From assembly GCA_023379465.1 (NCBI GenBank), contig JAMCTM010000015.1, positions 1-60,156 on the forward strand: a stretch of 60,156 nt of DNA. Direction: 5' to 3'. The notes under the pieces are model-generated. The model did not search any database. It was not told the origin of the DNA and worked only from the letters and a program-made list of their open reading frames with translations. Each line of letters opens with the position of its first letter. Position 1 is the first letter of the stretch. This DNA is from Patescibacteria group bacterium (GTDB lineage: Bacteria > Patescibacteria > Microgenomatia > Levybacterales > UBA12049). Both the position numbers and the translations under genes were made by a program. This document shows, piece by piece, positions 48,496-57,400 of the stretch.

Positions 48496-51144
48496 TTAGG
48501 AATTTTCAACCAGAAGCTTCTCGTCGTCCGGTGTGATTTTATCCACGAGTTTAGTCAGGTATATAGTTGCCGGTGTTCCCAGGGCAAAAAGTGAAAAGCC
48601 CACAACCAGAAGTTGGGCGATGTTTAAAGGCACGGAGTTGAAAAACGCCCCGAGTGGGGAATAAAGGACCACCATCTGAATAACTGACGAAGTGAATATG
48701 GAAAGATTGACATATTTATTTATGAAAAAGTTCACCCCTTCGTTAACCCTGATTGAGAGGATGCGTATAAAATGAGACAGCACCAGCCAGGTGAAGGTTG
48801 CGGTTCTGGCAACGGCAATGTCCCAAAACTTAAGGCAGACTATAAACACGCCAATCATGATAATGGTTTTTTTGATGCCTATTACCAGGGTTAATCCCAC
48901 CACGCGGCTTCCTAAGACATGTTCCTTAACCCCTCTTGGCTTTTGCCGCATAATTTCTTTTGGGGCAGGGTCAACGCCAATGGCCATTGCCGGAAAGACA
49001 TCGGTAACGAAATTTGTCCAGAGTATTTGGGTGGCGGTTAATGGAACAAAACCAAAGAGAGAGGTTATAAATATGACCATTACTTCAGACACATTTGAGC
49101 TTAGAATATAGTTAACGAATTTGCGAAGATTGTGGAAGATTGTCCTTCCTTCCCTAATGCCTTTTACAATTGTCGCGAAATTATCATCGAGAAGAATTAC
49201 ATGGGATACTTCTTTTGCCAGTTCCGTTCCCCTTATGCCCATGGCCAGAGAGATATCCGCTTTCTTTAGGGCCGGAGCGTCATTAACGCCGTCTCCTGTC
49301 ATGGCAACCCGATGACCGTTTTTCTGAAGCATATCAAGTATTCTTAATTTAAAGCTCGGATCCATGCGCGAGAAAATATCTGTTTTTTCAACCAGCTCTT
49401 TTAATTTGTCATCGGTTATATCCTTCAAGCCGGTCGCGTCAATAACCCGCTGTCCCAAGCCAATTTCCTTGGCGATTGCCTGGGCTGTAAGCCCGTAGTC
49501 TCCGGTCAGCATGATAATCTTAATGCCCGCTTCCTGCGCCTGCTGGATGGCGCTTTTGACTTCGGGCCGGGGCGGGTCTTTTAATCCGATAAGGGCGATA
49601 AAAGACATATCATTCATCTCTCCAATTTCCGCGTCCTTAGTTTCCTTAGCGGCTATGGCAATTATTCTGAGGGCCTGTTTGGAAAATTCTTCTTCTTTGG
49701 CAAGAATATTTTTCTTTTCCTCATCGGATAGTTCCGGAGATTTATTGTCAAGAAGAATCCTATCGCATTTGGCAAGAATGACCTCCGGCGCGCCTGTTAT
49801 AAACAGTTTATTATTTTTTGGGAATCTATATAAGCTGGAGCTGAATCTTGTGTCCGAAGAAAAAGGGGCAAGATCTAATCTCTCTGTCTCCGTTTTTATT
49901 CTTTTCGGATCTATGCCGTTAATTTGGGCAAGGTCAAGAAGGGAGATCTCGGTGGGATCCCCGGAAAAAGTTCCATCCTTATTTACTTGCGCTTCATTAG
50001 CAAGCGCTATGGTGTGTAAAAAAGTATCGGCTACCTCATGACTTAAAACAGCTGATAAATGCTTGTCCGCGGTTAGATCTATATCGTGATTATTTAAAAA
50101 TATCCTTTCAATAGCCATCTTGTTCTGGGTGAGGGTTCCGGTTTTATCCGTTGCGATGACATCTATTGACCCAAGGCTTTCGATTGAGGACAGTCTTTTG
50201 ACCAGAAAATTATTTTTAAGCATCTTTTGGCTGCCCAAGGCAAGGACAAAGGTGGTAATGGCAGGCAGTCCTTCGGGAATTGCTCCGACGGCCAGACTGA
50301 CGCTGATTATGAAAACATAAGGGAGAGGCATTCGGTGATAGGAGAGGATTAAGGCTATTATAATGATAACTATTCCTATGACAAGGGCTATTTTTTTGCC
50401 TACCGCATCTATCTCTTTTTCAAAAGAGGTTTTCTCATCCCTTGTTTTATTTAATGAGGCAAAGATTTTTCCCACCTCGGTTTTCATGCCAATAGTTGTA
50501 ACGATCGCTTTCGCCTCTCCCTTAACAACAAAGGTTTGGGAGAAAACCATATTATTTCTTTCCGCCAGAAGCCTATCCTCGTTTATTTCCACCGCCTCTT
50601 TTGCCACAGGCGTGCTCTCGCCTGTTAGCGAGGATTCATCCGTCTCAAGATTTTTTGCTTCGATAAGTCTCGCGTCGGACGGAATCTTGTCTCCTTCGTT
50701 AAGAATGATGATATCGCCTATTGTCAGATCGTCCGCGTCCGCCTCTTCTTCCTGGCCGTTTCTTAAAACCTTGGTTCTTGTTTTAAGCATGGATTTAAGC
50801 TGTTTGGCATTCCTTTGGGCCTGAAATTCCTGGAAAAAACCCAAGAAAGCGTTGGCGAGGATTATGAAGGTGATTACCACCAGATTAAAGAAATATTCTT
50901 GCTTGGCAAACCTTATCCACAAAAAGATACTGCCCGCGTCCGCCAAAATCAGAAGCCATACCAGAAAACTTTTAAATTGATCCAAAAATATTGCCAGGCC
51001 GGATTTTTCTTTGAGGGGCTTAATTATGTTCGCGCCGTATTTTTTTCTTCTTTCTTGAGCCTGACTGTCCGAAAGTCCATTTTTATCCGCATTTAACAGT
51101 TCAAATACCTTATTAAGGGAAAGTCTATATAAATCCTGAGGCAT
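48496..51144 (-). CDS. P-type cation ATPase, P2 (calcium-type) family
   Basis: 882 aa, ten-helix P2 ATPase. The actuator domain carries LTGESTPVAKE, the phosphorylation motif is DKTGTLTQNKM (Asp about 335), the nucleotide domain has KCDRILLD, and the hinge is GDGVNDAPALKKADI. Transmembrane helix 4 has AIPEGLPAITT, the cation-binding PEGLP motif of Ca2+ and Na+/K+-type pumps. N- and C-terminal cation-ATPase domains are both present. Ca2+ export is most likely, though Na+ or Mn2+ cannot be excluded. The start follows TAAAAT by 6 nt. Confidence 0.93.
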   Translation of the reverse strand: MPQDLYRLSLNKVFELLNADKNGLSDSQAQERRKKYGANIIKPLKEKSGLAIFLDQFKSFLVWLLILADAGSIFLWIRFAKQEYFFNLVVITFIILANAFLGFFQEFQAQRNAKQLKSMLKTRTKVLRNGQEEEADADDLTIGDIIILNEGDKIPSDARLIEAKNLETDESSLTGESTPVAKEAVEINEDRLLAERNNMVFSQTFVVKGEAKAIVTTIGMKTEVGKIFASLNKTRDEKTSFEKEIDAVGKKIALVIGIVIIIIALILSYHRMPLPYVFIISVSLAVGAIPEGLPAITTFVLALGSQKMLKNNFLVKRLSSIESLGSIDVIATDKTGTLTQNKMAIERIFLNNHDIDLTADKHLSAVLSHEVADTFLHTIALANEAQVNKDGTFSGDPTEISLLDLAQINGIDPKRIKTETERLDLAPFSSDTRFSSSLYRFPKNNKLFITGAPEVILAKCDRILLDNKSPELSDEEKKNILAKEEEFSKQALRIIAIAAKETKDAEIGEMNDMSFIALIGLKDPPRPEVKSAIQQAQEAGIKIIMLTGDYGLTAQAIAKEIGLGQRVIDATGLKDITDDKLKELVEKTDIFSRMDPSFKLRILDMLQKNGHRVAMTGDGVNDAPALKKADISLAMGIRGTELAKEVSHVILLDDNFATIVKGIREGRTIFHNLRKFVNYILSSNVSEVMVIFITSLFGFVPLTATQILWTNFVTDVFPAMAIGVDPAPKEIMRQKPRGVKEHVLGSRVVGLTLVIGIKKTIIMIGVFIVCLKFWDIAVARTATFTWLVLSHFIRILSIRVNEGVNFFINKYVNLSIFTSSVIQMVVLYSPLGAFFNSVPLNIAQLLVVGFSLFALGTPATIYLTKLVDKITPDDEKLLVENS

Positions 51145-51209
51145 ATCTTTATTTTAATACTAAAAGAAAAGCTTGTGCAACAAATTGGGTTTATGCTACA
51201 TTTATTTAT
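51145..51209. promoter_or_regulatory. Divergent leaderless promoters of the P-type ATPase and LOG-like genes
   Basis: Minus strand: TAAAAT (complement of 51151-51156) 6 nt from the ATPase ATG. Plus strand: TGC-TACATT (-10 at 51197-51202) 7 nt from the ATG at 51210. Confidence 0.55.
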
Positions 51210-51821
51210 ATGGAAATTAGATCCGTAACATTTTTCGGCAGTTCAAACACGAAACCCTCCGAAGAAGATTTTAAACTTGCCAGAAAAACCGCCCATGAAG
51301 TTGCCAAAAACGGTATCAGGGTTGTTAACGGAGGGGGAGCCGGTATTATGCTTGCCGCCACAAAAGGGGCAACAGATGCTGACGGAAAGACAACGGTTGT
51401 TTATTACAGGCCTGAACTGGCTACGGATTTTGAAGGATCATCAACCGTTAATTTGGCTCAGGAAAGCTTTGAAAAGGAGAATTATATCGAGAGAACAAGA
51501 AAGCTTCTTGAATTGGGGGAGGCGTATATTATATTCAGAGGCGGGACAGGCACTATTTCGGAATTTGGCATGGCTTGGGGGCTGGCCAGATTGTATTTTG
51601 GTCATCACAAACCCCTTATTTTATTTGGTGAATTTTGGGAAGATATTATTGCCTCTTTCAAAAAATATATGAAGATAAGGCCGCCGGATTTGGAGGTTTA
51701 TACCATAGTTAAAACACCCAATCAGGTAATGGAGGCTATTAAAAAATACGACTTAATACTTGCTAAAAATCGCCACAATCATCTAAACTGCACCGATACC
51801 GAATGCAAACTGCTTTTGTAG
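51210..51821 (+). CDS. LOG-like Rossmann protein (TIGR00725/TIGR00730-type)
   Basis: 203 aa. FFGSSNTKPSEEDF begins the Rossmann-like fold, VVNGGGAGIMLAATKGA is the nucleotide-binding loop, and FRGGTGTISEFGMAW corresponds to the PGGxGTxxE motif of LOG phosphoribohydrolases. Family members cleave nucleoside monophosphates (LOG, cytokinin-forming) or have unknown function. The C-terminus has an added HNHLNCTDTEC segment with two Cys, which could bind metal. Confidence 0.8.
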   Translation: MEIRSVTFFGSSNTKPSEEDFKLARKTAHEVAKNGIRVVNGGGAGIMLAATKGATDADGKTTVVYYRPELATDFEGSSTVNLAQESFEKENYIERTRKLLELGEAYIIFRGGTGTISEFGMAWGLARLYFGHHKPLILFGEFWEDIIASFKKYMKIRPPDLEVYTIVKTPNQVMEAIKKYDLILAKNRHNHLNCTDTECKLLL

Positions 51822-51831
51822 AAGAAAGACT

Positions 51832-52569
51832 CTAAGCCGAGGCAAGGTTAAATAACCTGGCAATAAGGTAGCCGGCCGCGGCCGAACCCAGGCCGATAAC
51901 AAGCATTCTAAATCCGCTTTTCCACCAGCTGCCAACCAGGGTAAGCGCCTGGTAAACGCCTGTTGCGAAAAGGGTCAGGGCGCTTATAGCAATAGCCATG
52001 ATTAGGCCCGGCAAATGAGCGGTAAAGAAAAACGGGGTAAGGGGAATAAAGTGGCCGATCACGGTAGCCAGGGTTACAGTGAAGGCGCTTTTGAGCATGG
52101 TTTTTGCATGAATAGGCTGGATATGCAATTCTTCCGACATCATAGTGTCAAGCCAAATTTTTTTGTCGGCAGTTATGGCGCTGACCACTTCTTCCAGGGC
52201 TTGTCCTTTTAGCCCCTTTGCCTCATAGATTCTTCTGACTTCTTCTCTCTCCATTTCAGGAGTTAAGCGAATTTCTTCCAATTCTTTTTTGCGCTCGCTG
52301 TGATAAAAATCTTTTTGAGCCAGATTTGAGGTATAGGAAACAGCTCCCATCGAGAAAGACTCGGCAATACTGGCTGCCAAAACAGTAGCAATTAGGATGT
52401 GGATATTTGAGGTGGCGGCCGAAACGCCGAGAATAATACCCAAGGCATTAACCAGGCCGTCCTGTCCGCCTAAAATTACATCGCGCAAAGGATTGTCAAG
52501 TTTATGCCTTTCTCCGTTTTTATGTCTTAGGAATTCTTCTTGAGTTGGCCTAATATTACTTTCTGCCAT
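51832..52569 (-). CDS. VIT1/CCC1 family iron or manganese transporter
   Basis: 245 aa. DVILGGQDGLVNALGIILGV is the family signature in helix 1, SIAESFSMGAVSYTS is helix 2, followed by a cytoplasmic Glu-rich metal-binding segment (KKELEEIRLTPEMEREEV, helices about 85-130), then three more helices. It probably exports Fe2+ or Mn2+ out of the cytosol. The frame opens from a GTG at 52572, but the ATG at 52569 is preferred; TATAAT (complement of 52578-52583) lies 8 nt upstream. Confidence 0.9.
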   Translation of the reverse strand: MAESNIRPTQEEFLRHKNGERHKLDNPLRDVILGGQDGLVNALGIILGVSAATSNIHILIATVLAASIAESFSMGAVSYTSNLAQKDFYHSERKKELEEIRLTPEMEREEVRRIYEAKGLKGQALEEVVSAITADKKIWLDTMMSEELHIQPIHAKTMLKSAFTVTLATVIGHFIPLTPFFFTAHLPGLIMAIAISALTLFATGVYQALTLVGSWWKSGFRMLVIGLGSAAAGYLIARLFNLASA

Positions 52570-52626
52570 CACAACTGATTATAGTTTATAATTAAGCTAA
52601 GGTCTAGGATAATTCAGAGAGTTTTC

Positions 52627-52716
52627 TTAGTTAAGTTTTGCCCGTCTTAAGAGAAGAGCGTTAAATACGACAATTATTGATGAGGCGCTCACGAGAAGGG
52701 CAATTGTTGCTAGACA
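52627..52716 (-). pseudogene. Remnant C-terminus of a P1B (copper-type) ATPase
   Basis: Reading the minus strand toward the stop at 52627-52629 gives ATIALLVSASSIIVVFNALL then LRRAKLN and the stop. This is the characteristic last helix of heavy-metal P-type ATPases (SSxxVVxNALRLRR). No ATG-initiated frame or upstream domains remain; the region above it now holds the promoter and start of the repeat-protein gene. It appears to be what is left after a deletion. The VIT-family transporter next to it suggests that the locus once held further metal transport genes. Confidence 0.55.
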
Positions 52717-52745
52717 ATATTCAAAAATTGTGTAAAAATACCTAT

Positions 52746-53066
52746 ATGGCAAATAATGTTACCCTTCAACAAATATCTAAACTCTTGGATGACAAACTGG
52801 TTCCCATTCAGAGGACTCTGAATGAGCACGGAAAGATGTTGAATGAGCACGGAAAGATGTTGAATGAGCACGGAAAGATGTTGAATGAGCACGGAAAGAT
52901 GTTGAATGAGCACGGAAAGATGTTGAATGAGCACGGAAAGATGTTGAAGTCCCTTAAAAAAGACCAGAATATCATGCTTGATATGCTAGACAAAGAACAA
53001 ATGGAACAATTAAAAAGAATTAAACGAATCGAGGAAAGACTTGATATTATCACTCCTGTTGCCTGA
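52746..53066 (+). CDS. Coiled-coil protein with six identical heptad repeats
   Basis: 106 aa. After NVTLQQISKLLDDKL, the heptad LNEHGKM occurs six times, then KSLKKDQNIMLDMLDKEQ and a further coil. The heptad makes a continuous coiled coil with Leu and Met at the core positions. The frame is open from 52677, but the ATG at 52746 is chosen because a TAAAAA box lies about 7 nt upstream and MANNVTLQ is a more natural start. No family is recognised; similar short coiled-coil proteins exist in CPR genomes. Confidence 0.75.
   Translation: MANNVTLQQISKLLDDKLVPIQRTLNEHGKMLNEHGKMLNEHGKMLNEHGKMLNEHGKMLNEHGKMLKSLKKDQNIMLDMLDKEQMEQLKRIKRIEERLDIITPVA
52818..52943 (+). repeat. Six perfect 21-bp tandem repeats
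   Basis: The unit TTGAATGAGCACGGAAAGATG is repeated at 52818, 52839, 52860, 52881, 52902 and 52923; only the first base triplet of copy 1 differs (CTG). Near-perfect identity at DNA level implies recent expansion and likely copy-number variation, always in frame. Confidence 0.95.
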
Positions 53067-53125
53067 AGAAGTTTAGCGAATATAATCTATTTGTTTAGAA
53101 TTTATTGGCCAAACGCGCGAATCTC

Positions 53126-55777
53126 TTAGCTTTTTTTCGTCATCACCCAGAGATTCTTAAGTTTATTATAGTAGAGCGCTGTTCCAAACCAGGCCCAGTT
53201 TTGATCATAATAGTTATTTTTATTTCCCCAGTAGCCTCCGTTATAATTAAATTTTTTTTCAAAAAGCCTCTTATATAAAACCCCCGAAATCTTCTTATCC
53301 GAAACGGTTAAATTAGAGAGCGGGCCCGAAGACGTGCTCAGGTTAGCGTATGGAGTTTTTCGCGTCCCATCAAGATTATATACCGACGCGAAACCCTGTT
53401 CCTTCCGCCATTCTTTTACAAAAAAGGGTTTGGTTTTTTCTAGATATTTTACCGCTTGTTTACTCTTAAACCATTTGGCATCCAAGGCCACTCTCCACAT
53501 TATTCTGAAAGCGTCAAATCCGTAAGCGTTCTTATCCTTATTGTTCACGTATTTTGCCGGAGAAGCGATATCGCCGGTGGATTTATTTATAAAAACCCAG
53601 TTTGGCGGAAGATGGGTAGAGTTTCCCGGCATGTCAGCCAGTTTTGAAAGCAGATAATAGCTGCTACCGGATAATTCATTCCAGGGATGTCTTTTGTCAG
53701 CCAGGGTAAAAATTCTATAAGTAGCCGGTGAAAGATACGATGGATTAACAATATATCCGTTCTTATGTCCCGCGGATGTGCCTGCCGTCAGATAATAACG
53801 GTCTCTTATTTTGACAACCTCCTGTTGCCAAATATCGTTGATGACCTTTCCGGCAAGAGATAAATATTCTTTATTATTCCATCTCTTGTAGGCAAAAAGC
53901 AAGGCAAGCGCGATATCCTCGTCCGCGTCTGATGCGGAAGCGGAATCTCCAAGAACATAAGTATTCCCCTTTTTCTCCCATAGCCAAGAAAAAAGCTTAT
54001 CTTGCCTTCGGTGTTCCAGGTGGTCTTTCGTCCATGCCCAGACTCCGTCAAAGGTAGTTTTGTCATTCTGCCAAACAGCCCTCAATAGGGCATATGACTG
54101 TCCCTCCGAGGTTGTGGCGTCATTGTTTTGGGGGTCTATTACCTGCCCGTAAGACTTAATAAAGTTAGCTTTATAGTATTTCCAGGAACTATCCAGCAGA
54201 ATCGTTTTTTTACTGTTGAGCTTAAATATTGCCATCCAGTCTCCGTTAGTGCTGATATAACTTGCCAGGTTAATATAAGAAGTGCTGCCTTTTCTAAAGT
54301 CGGCGGCAATATGCGAGTTCTTAAAAGCGTCTTTAAGAAAACCCTGCGTTCCTTCTCCCATTTGCTTTAGCATTTCGTGGCTTAACATAATGTAGTTTAT
54401 CTTTCTCCAGTTGTTATGGTATTTGTTTCTTACCTGCGGGTCATAATATATTTTCCAAAACCAATCGGCATTTGGGTAAACAGTGTCTCCTTTAAATCTT
54501 TTCGCGTGCAGGTCAACGTAATCATAGTCATCAATCGCTATGTACGCGTTTTGGGGCACATGGGCCTTGACCCAATCGGTTGCTTTAATTTGCGCGGATG
54601 TTTCGTCTTTTGTGTATTGTCCGATAGGATGAAATAGTAGCCAGGCGCATATAAAAAAAGTAAATATAGAAAAGAGTACGGCTGTCTCCCGTTTTTTTTC
54701 AAAAGCGGCAAATTTTGATAAAAGGTAAACGAATATTCCTATATTAAGCGCCAAAAGAGGAATTAGAGGAGCGATATAAAAATCAATCACCTCTTTGCCC
54801 CGCAGTAAAAATATCCAGAATAAAATTGCCAGAAATATTGGAATCCTTAATGCCTTTATTCTAAAGCAGAGTATTGCTCCCAGTGCCGTTGCTGCTATCC
54901 CTAGCATAACGGTAAGCGTATCGCGCGTAATCCATTCCCTTAGGTTGGTCATAAAAATGCTGTTTTGGTTCCAGAACGGCACTGCGTTTCCTCTTCCGAT
55001 CTGAAAGGCAAAGGTTTCCAGCATACTGACATGAGGAGTGTGATTGCCAAGAAATCCCACCGGGAAAAACTCTCCCTTCAAAAGGGCATAGATAAAGTAG
55101 GTTGATATAATAAGCCCCGAGACACAAATCCATTTGGCAATTGCGAAAGACCGGTGGGCAACCCCGGGTTTTACGGCAATGAGATAAATAAACGCCGGGA
55201 TAAAAAATACGGCGTATTCTTTTGATAAAACCCCTATGCCAAACGTAACCGCGCTTAGAATAATCTGGCTTAATCGCAGCCTGTCTTTTAAGAGAATTGC
55301 CAAAGAAAGCAAAACCCAAAAAACCATGATGTTGTCAAGAAGCACTCTTCTTTGAAAATATATCCCCAGGGGCGAGAGTGAAAATATTAATACCGCCAGT
55401 ATTCCGGGAAGTTTGCTTTGGGTGAGCTTTTTGGCAATATAGTACAGAAAATAGGCGGAGGCGACGTGCAAAACAAGCATTAAAACCCTCCCCGAGTTAA
55501 CAGAGGTGCCAAAAGTAAAAAAACCCCCTGTCAGCTTTACCCAAAGAGCAATTAAAATCCATCCGGCCGGGGCATGATCATACCAATAGGTGTAAGGAGC
55601 AAGCCTGCCCTGGGTAAGAAGAGACCAGGCCTGGGACATATAGGTTCCTTCGTCATTTTCGAAGTAAGGGAAATGAAACATGTTGTAGCCGTGAGCGATT
55701 CCCGAGATCAATAAAAGTGTTGCGACCGTTAATGCCTCCAGCTTATTATTCTTTATTTTTTCAATAATCTTTTTCAT
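53126..55777 (-). CDS. Fusion of GT39-like membrane domain and family 8 glycoside hydrolase
   Basis: 883 aa. Residues about 1-400 form a PMT/ArnT-type (GT39) membrane domain with about ten helices; FENDEGTYMSQAWSL carries the Asp-Glu motif and YTYWYDHAPAGW follows. Residues about 500-880 form a GH8 (alpha/alpha-barrel) domain: ATTSEGQSYALLRAVW with the probable catalytic Glu558, FDGVWAWTKDHL, and SASDADEDIALALL with Asp617/Asp619, one of which would be the catalytic base. The hydrolase sits outside the membrane. GH8 enzymes (BcsZ) cleave cellulose-like glucans and accompany synthases such as the upstream gene. A GT39-GH8 fusion is unusual. Confidence 0.85.
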   Translation of the reverse strand: MKKIIEKIKNNKLEALTVATLLLISGIAHGYNMFHFPYFENDEGTYMSQAWSLLTQGRLAPYTYWYDHAPAGWILIALWVKLTGGFFTFGTSVNSGRVLMLVLHVASAYFLYYIAKKLTQSKLPGILAVLIFSLSPLGIYFQRRVLLDNIMVFWVLLSLAILLKDRLRLSQIILSAVTFGIGVLSKEYAVFFIPAFIYLIAVKPGVAHRSFAIAKWICVSGLIISTYFIYALLKGEFFPVGFLGNHTPHVSMLETFAFQIGRGNAVPFWNQNSIFMTNLREWITRDTLTVMLGIAATALGAILCFRIKALRIPIFLAILFWIFLLRGKEVIDFYIAPLIPLLALNIGIFVYLLSKFAAFEKKRETAVLFSIFTFFICAWLLFHPIGQYTKDETSAQIKATDWVKAHVPQNAYIAIDDYDYVDLHAKRFKGDTVYPNADWFWKIYYDPQVRNKYHNNWRKINYIMLSHEMLKQMGEGTQGFLKDAFKNSHIAADFRKGSTSYINLASYISTNGDWMAIFKLNSKKTILLDSSWKYYKANFIKSYGQVIDPQNNDATTSEGQSYALLRAVWQNDKTTFDGVWAWTKDHLEHRRQDKLFSWLWEKKGNTYVLGDSASASDADEDIALALLFAYKRWNNKEYLSLAGKVINDIWQQEVVKIRDRYYLTAGTSAGHKNGYIVNPSYLSPATYRIFTLADKRHPWNELSGSSYYLLSKLADMPGNSTHLPPNWVFINKSTGDIASPAKYVNNKDKNAYGFDAFRIMWRVALDAKWFKSKQAVKYLEKTKPFFVKEWRKEQGFASVYNLDGTRKTPYANLSTSSGPLSNLTVSDKKISGVLYKRLFEKKFNYNGGYWGNKNNYYDQNWAWFGTALYYNKLKNLWVMTKKS

Positions 55778-55779
55778 TT

Positions 55780-57183
55780 TTATGCCGCATTCACCTCGTC
55801 AAATGCCAGAGAACTTAATATCTTTCTGTGTTCGTTTGCGTGATGGGTTTTTTCCCAGCCGTTCTGATTGCGTATGATCCGGTACAGTGCCCTAAAAGAA
55901 GAAAAAGCATGCAGGAGCTGGTAAGGATAAAAAACCAGAATTATTTTAAACGGCATCCATAAGGGAAATTTAAGCCGATATTCTTTTGTAAATTTATGTA
56001 ATCCGATAATTATCGTTACAGCCTGGAGAACAAAAAGAAAAAGCGGGAGAAAAGAAAAAAGAGCCAGCAAAAGAGATACTTTTTGGTTAAGAATGATCCA
56101 AACCCCAAGGACGGTATAGAGCAAAAGAATGGCCTGAAGACCCGGGGATAAAAGAATATAGCCTGCGACTATTTTTTGGCGGAGTTTCGGGAGTCTTAGC
56201 CAGTCGTTTTTAATAAGTACCTGCAAAAATCCCTGATTCCACCTAGTTCTCTGCTTAATAAACTCCTTTATGCTGTGCGGCGTTTCCTCCTTTGTAACAT
56301 ATTGCTCGTCGTAGACTACTTTTATCTTTGCTCCGTTTTGGACGAGTCTTATGCCAATATCCGCGTCTTCCGTAAGGCAGCTGTCGTCCCATCCGCCTAC
56401 ATCTTTAAGTAAGGGGGTTTTTATAAAGACGGTGTTTCCTCCAAGCGGTATAACCTGACCCACCCTCGCGAAAAAATTAAGACCCGATTTAAACCAGAAA
56501 AAGTATTCCATGCAATTAAAGGCCGAAAACCAGTGAGACCGATAGTTTATAAGCTGTACGCCTGATTGTATTATATCCGCTCTTTCTTTAAGCATGACGG
56601 TGTTCACGATATGATAAATATCCGGATGCGGTTCATCCTCCGCGTCAAAGATCGCAATTATTTCATTTTTTGAGGTGTTTAGGCCAAGGTTTAGGGCGTG
56701 CGGTTTGTTGATGGGAAAATCGTTAAAAACAACCAGCCTGATATTTTTATTATTTAATTCTTCTATGACGGATTTAACCTTGGAAATTGTTTTTTCATCG
56801 TCTTCTCTTAAAATAACTAAGATTTCTTTAAGATTTTCCGGGTAGTTAATGTTATTTATGCTTCGTATCGTATCCGCGATAACCTTTTCTTCCCGCCGCG
56901 CCGGAACCAAAGCGGTAAAGGAAAGCCTGGCCGGCAAAAATTTTTTTGGGGCCTTATGCTGATCAATATAGTCAGGATCTTCCCAGGCGTAAAGCATCCA
57001 TGTTAAAGTCAGTATGCCGTAAACCGAAAGGAAAAAAGAAAAAATTACTACGACTATAGGGATCAAATCGCGATAATTTAAAACAAGAGGATGCCTAAAT
57101 AAGAAGATCGCTGTAGAGAGAAGCAAAGGTACGGGTGAAAAAGCCTTAATAATTTTGACGATTCTTTTATGCTCCATAGACAA
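55780..57183 (-). CDS. BcsA-like processive GT2 glycosyltransferase
   Basis: 467 aa. Two N-terminal helices, a GT2 domain (about 95-330) and three or more C-terminal helices. The catalytic set of processive synthases is present: DAEDEP (substrate and metal Asp), LTEDADIGIRL (TED, catalytic base) and QRTRWNQGF (Q/RxxRW, binds the growing chain). No PilZ domain, so no cyclic-di-GMP control is evident. It polymerises a beta-linked glycan and passes it through its own membrane channel. It lies 2 nt upstream of the GT39-GH8 gene, on the same strand. Confidence 0.9.
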   Translation of the reverse strand: MSMEHKRIVKIIKAFSPVPLLLSTAIFLFRHPLVLNYRDLIPIVVVIFSFFLSVYGILTLTWMLYAWEDPDYIDQHKAPKKFLPARLSFTALVPARREEKVIADTIRSINNINYPENLKEILVILREDDEKTISKVKSVIEELNNKNIRLVVFNDFPINKPHALNLGLNTSKNEIIAIFDAEDEPHPDIYHIVNTVMLKERADIIQSGVQLINYRSHWFSAFNCMEYFFWFKSGLNFFARVGQVIPLGGNTVFIKTPLLKDVGGWDDSCLTEDADIGIRLVQNGAKIKVVYDEQYVTKEETPHSIKEFIKQRTRWNQGFLQVLIKNDWLRLPKLRQKIVAGYILLSPGLQAILLLYTVLGVWIILNQKVSLLLALFSFLPLFLFVLQAVTIIIGLHKFTKEYRLKFPLWMPFKIILVFYPYQLLHAFSSFRALYRIIRNQNGWEKTHHANEHRKILSSLAFDEVNAA

Positions 57184-57400
57184 TAAAGCTCTAAAAAGGG
57201 AAATAAGAGAAACAGGGAATAATTAGGCCCTATATATAGAACGAATGAATGTGTTTTTCGTATCACAGCATCTAACCAATTGTCCCAAAATGGCTTTTTA
57301 TTTTTATAAATATAATTGTCAAGTGGCAAAAGAGACTGAATCTACCCTCAAAACCCTTTTATAAAAATATATAAATATTAAGGGTGTACAATCCTGCTAT
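57184..57400. promoter_or_regulatory. Gap between divergent GT2 and ATPase genes
   Basis: 217 nt, A/T-rich, no gene supported. Plus strand: TACAAT (57387-57392) 8 nt before the ATPase ATG. Minus strand: a TTGACA (complement, about 57317-57322) and a TATATA near 57228 may belong to the GT2 operon, but their spacing is poor. Confidence 0.4.

Noticed and set aside
52710..52934. Minus-strand frame encoding repeated LIQHLSV
   Set aside because: It is the antisense of the 21-bp repeats; the plus-strand frame has a promoter-like box and a plausible coiled coil.
52818..52943. CRISPR-like array
   Set aside because: The 21-bp units are directly adjacent without spacers and lie inside a reading frame; no cas genes are present.
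57078..57329. 83-codon minus-strand frame overlapping the start of the GT2 gene
   Set aside because: It overlaps the GT2 coding sequence in another frame, has no ribosome-binding site or recognisable domain, and its composition is that of A/T-rich spacer.
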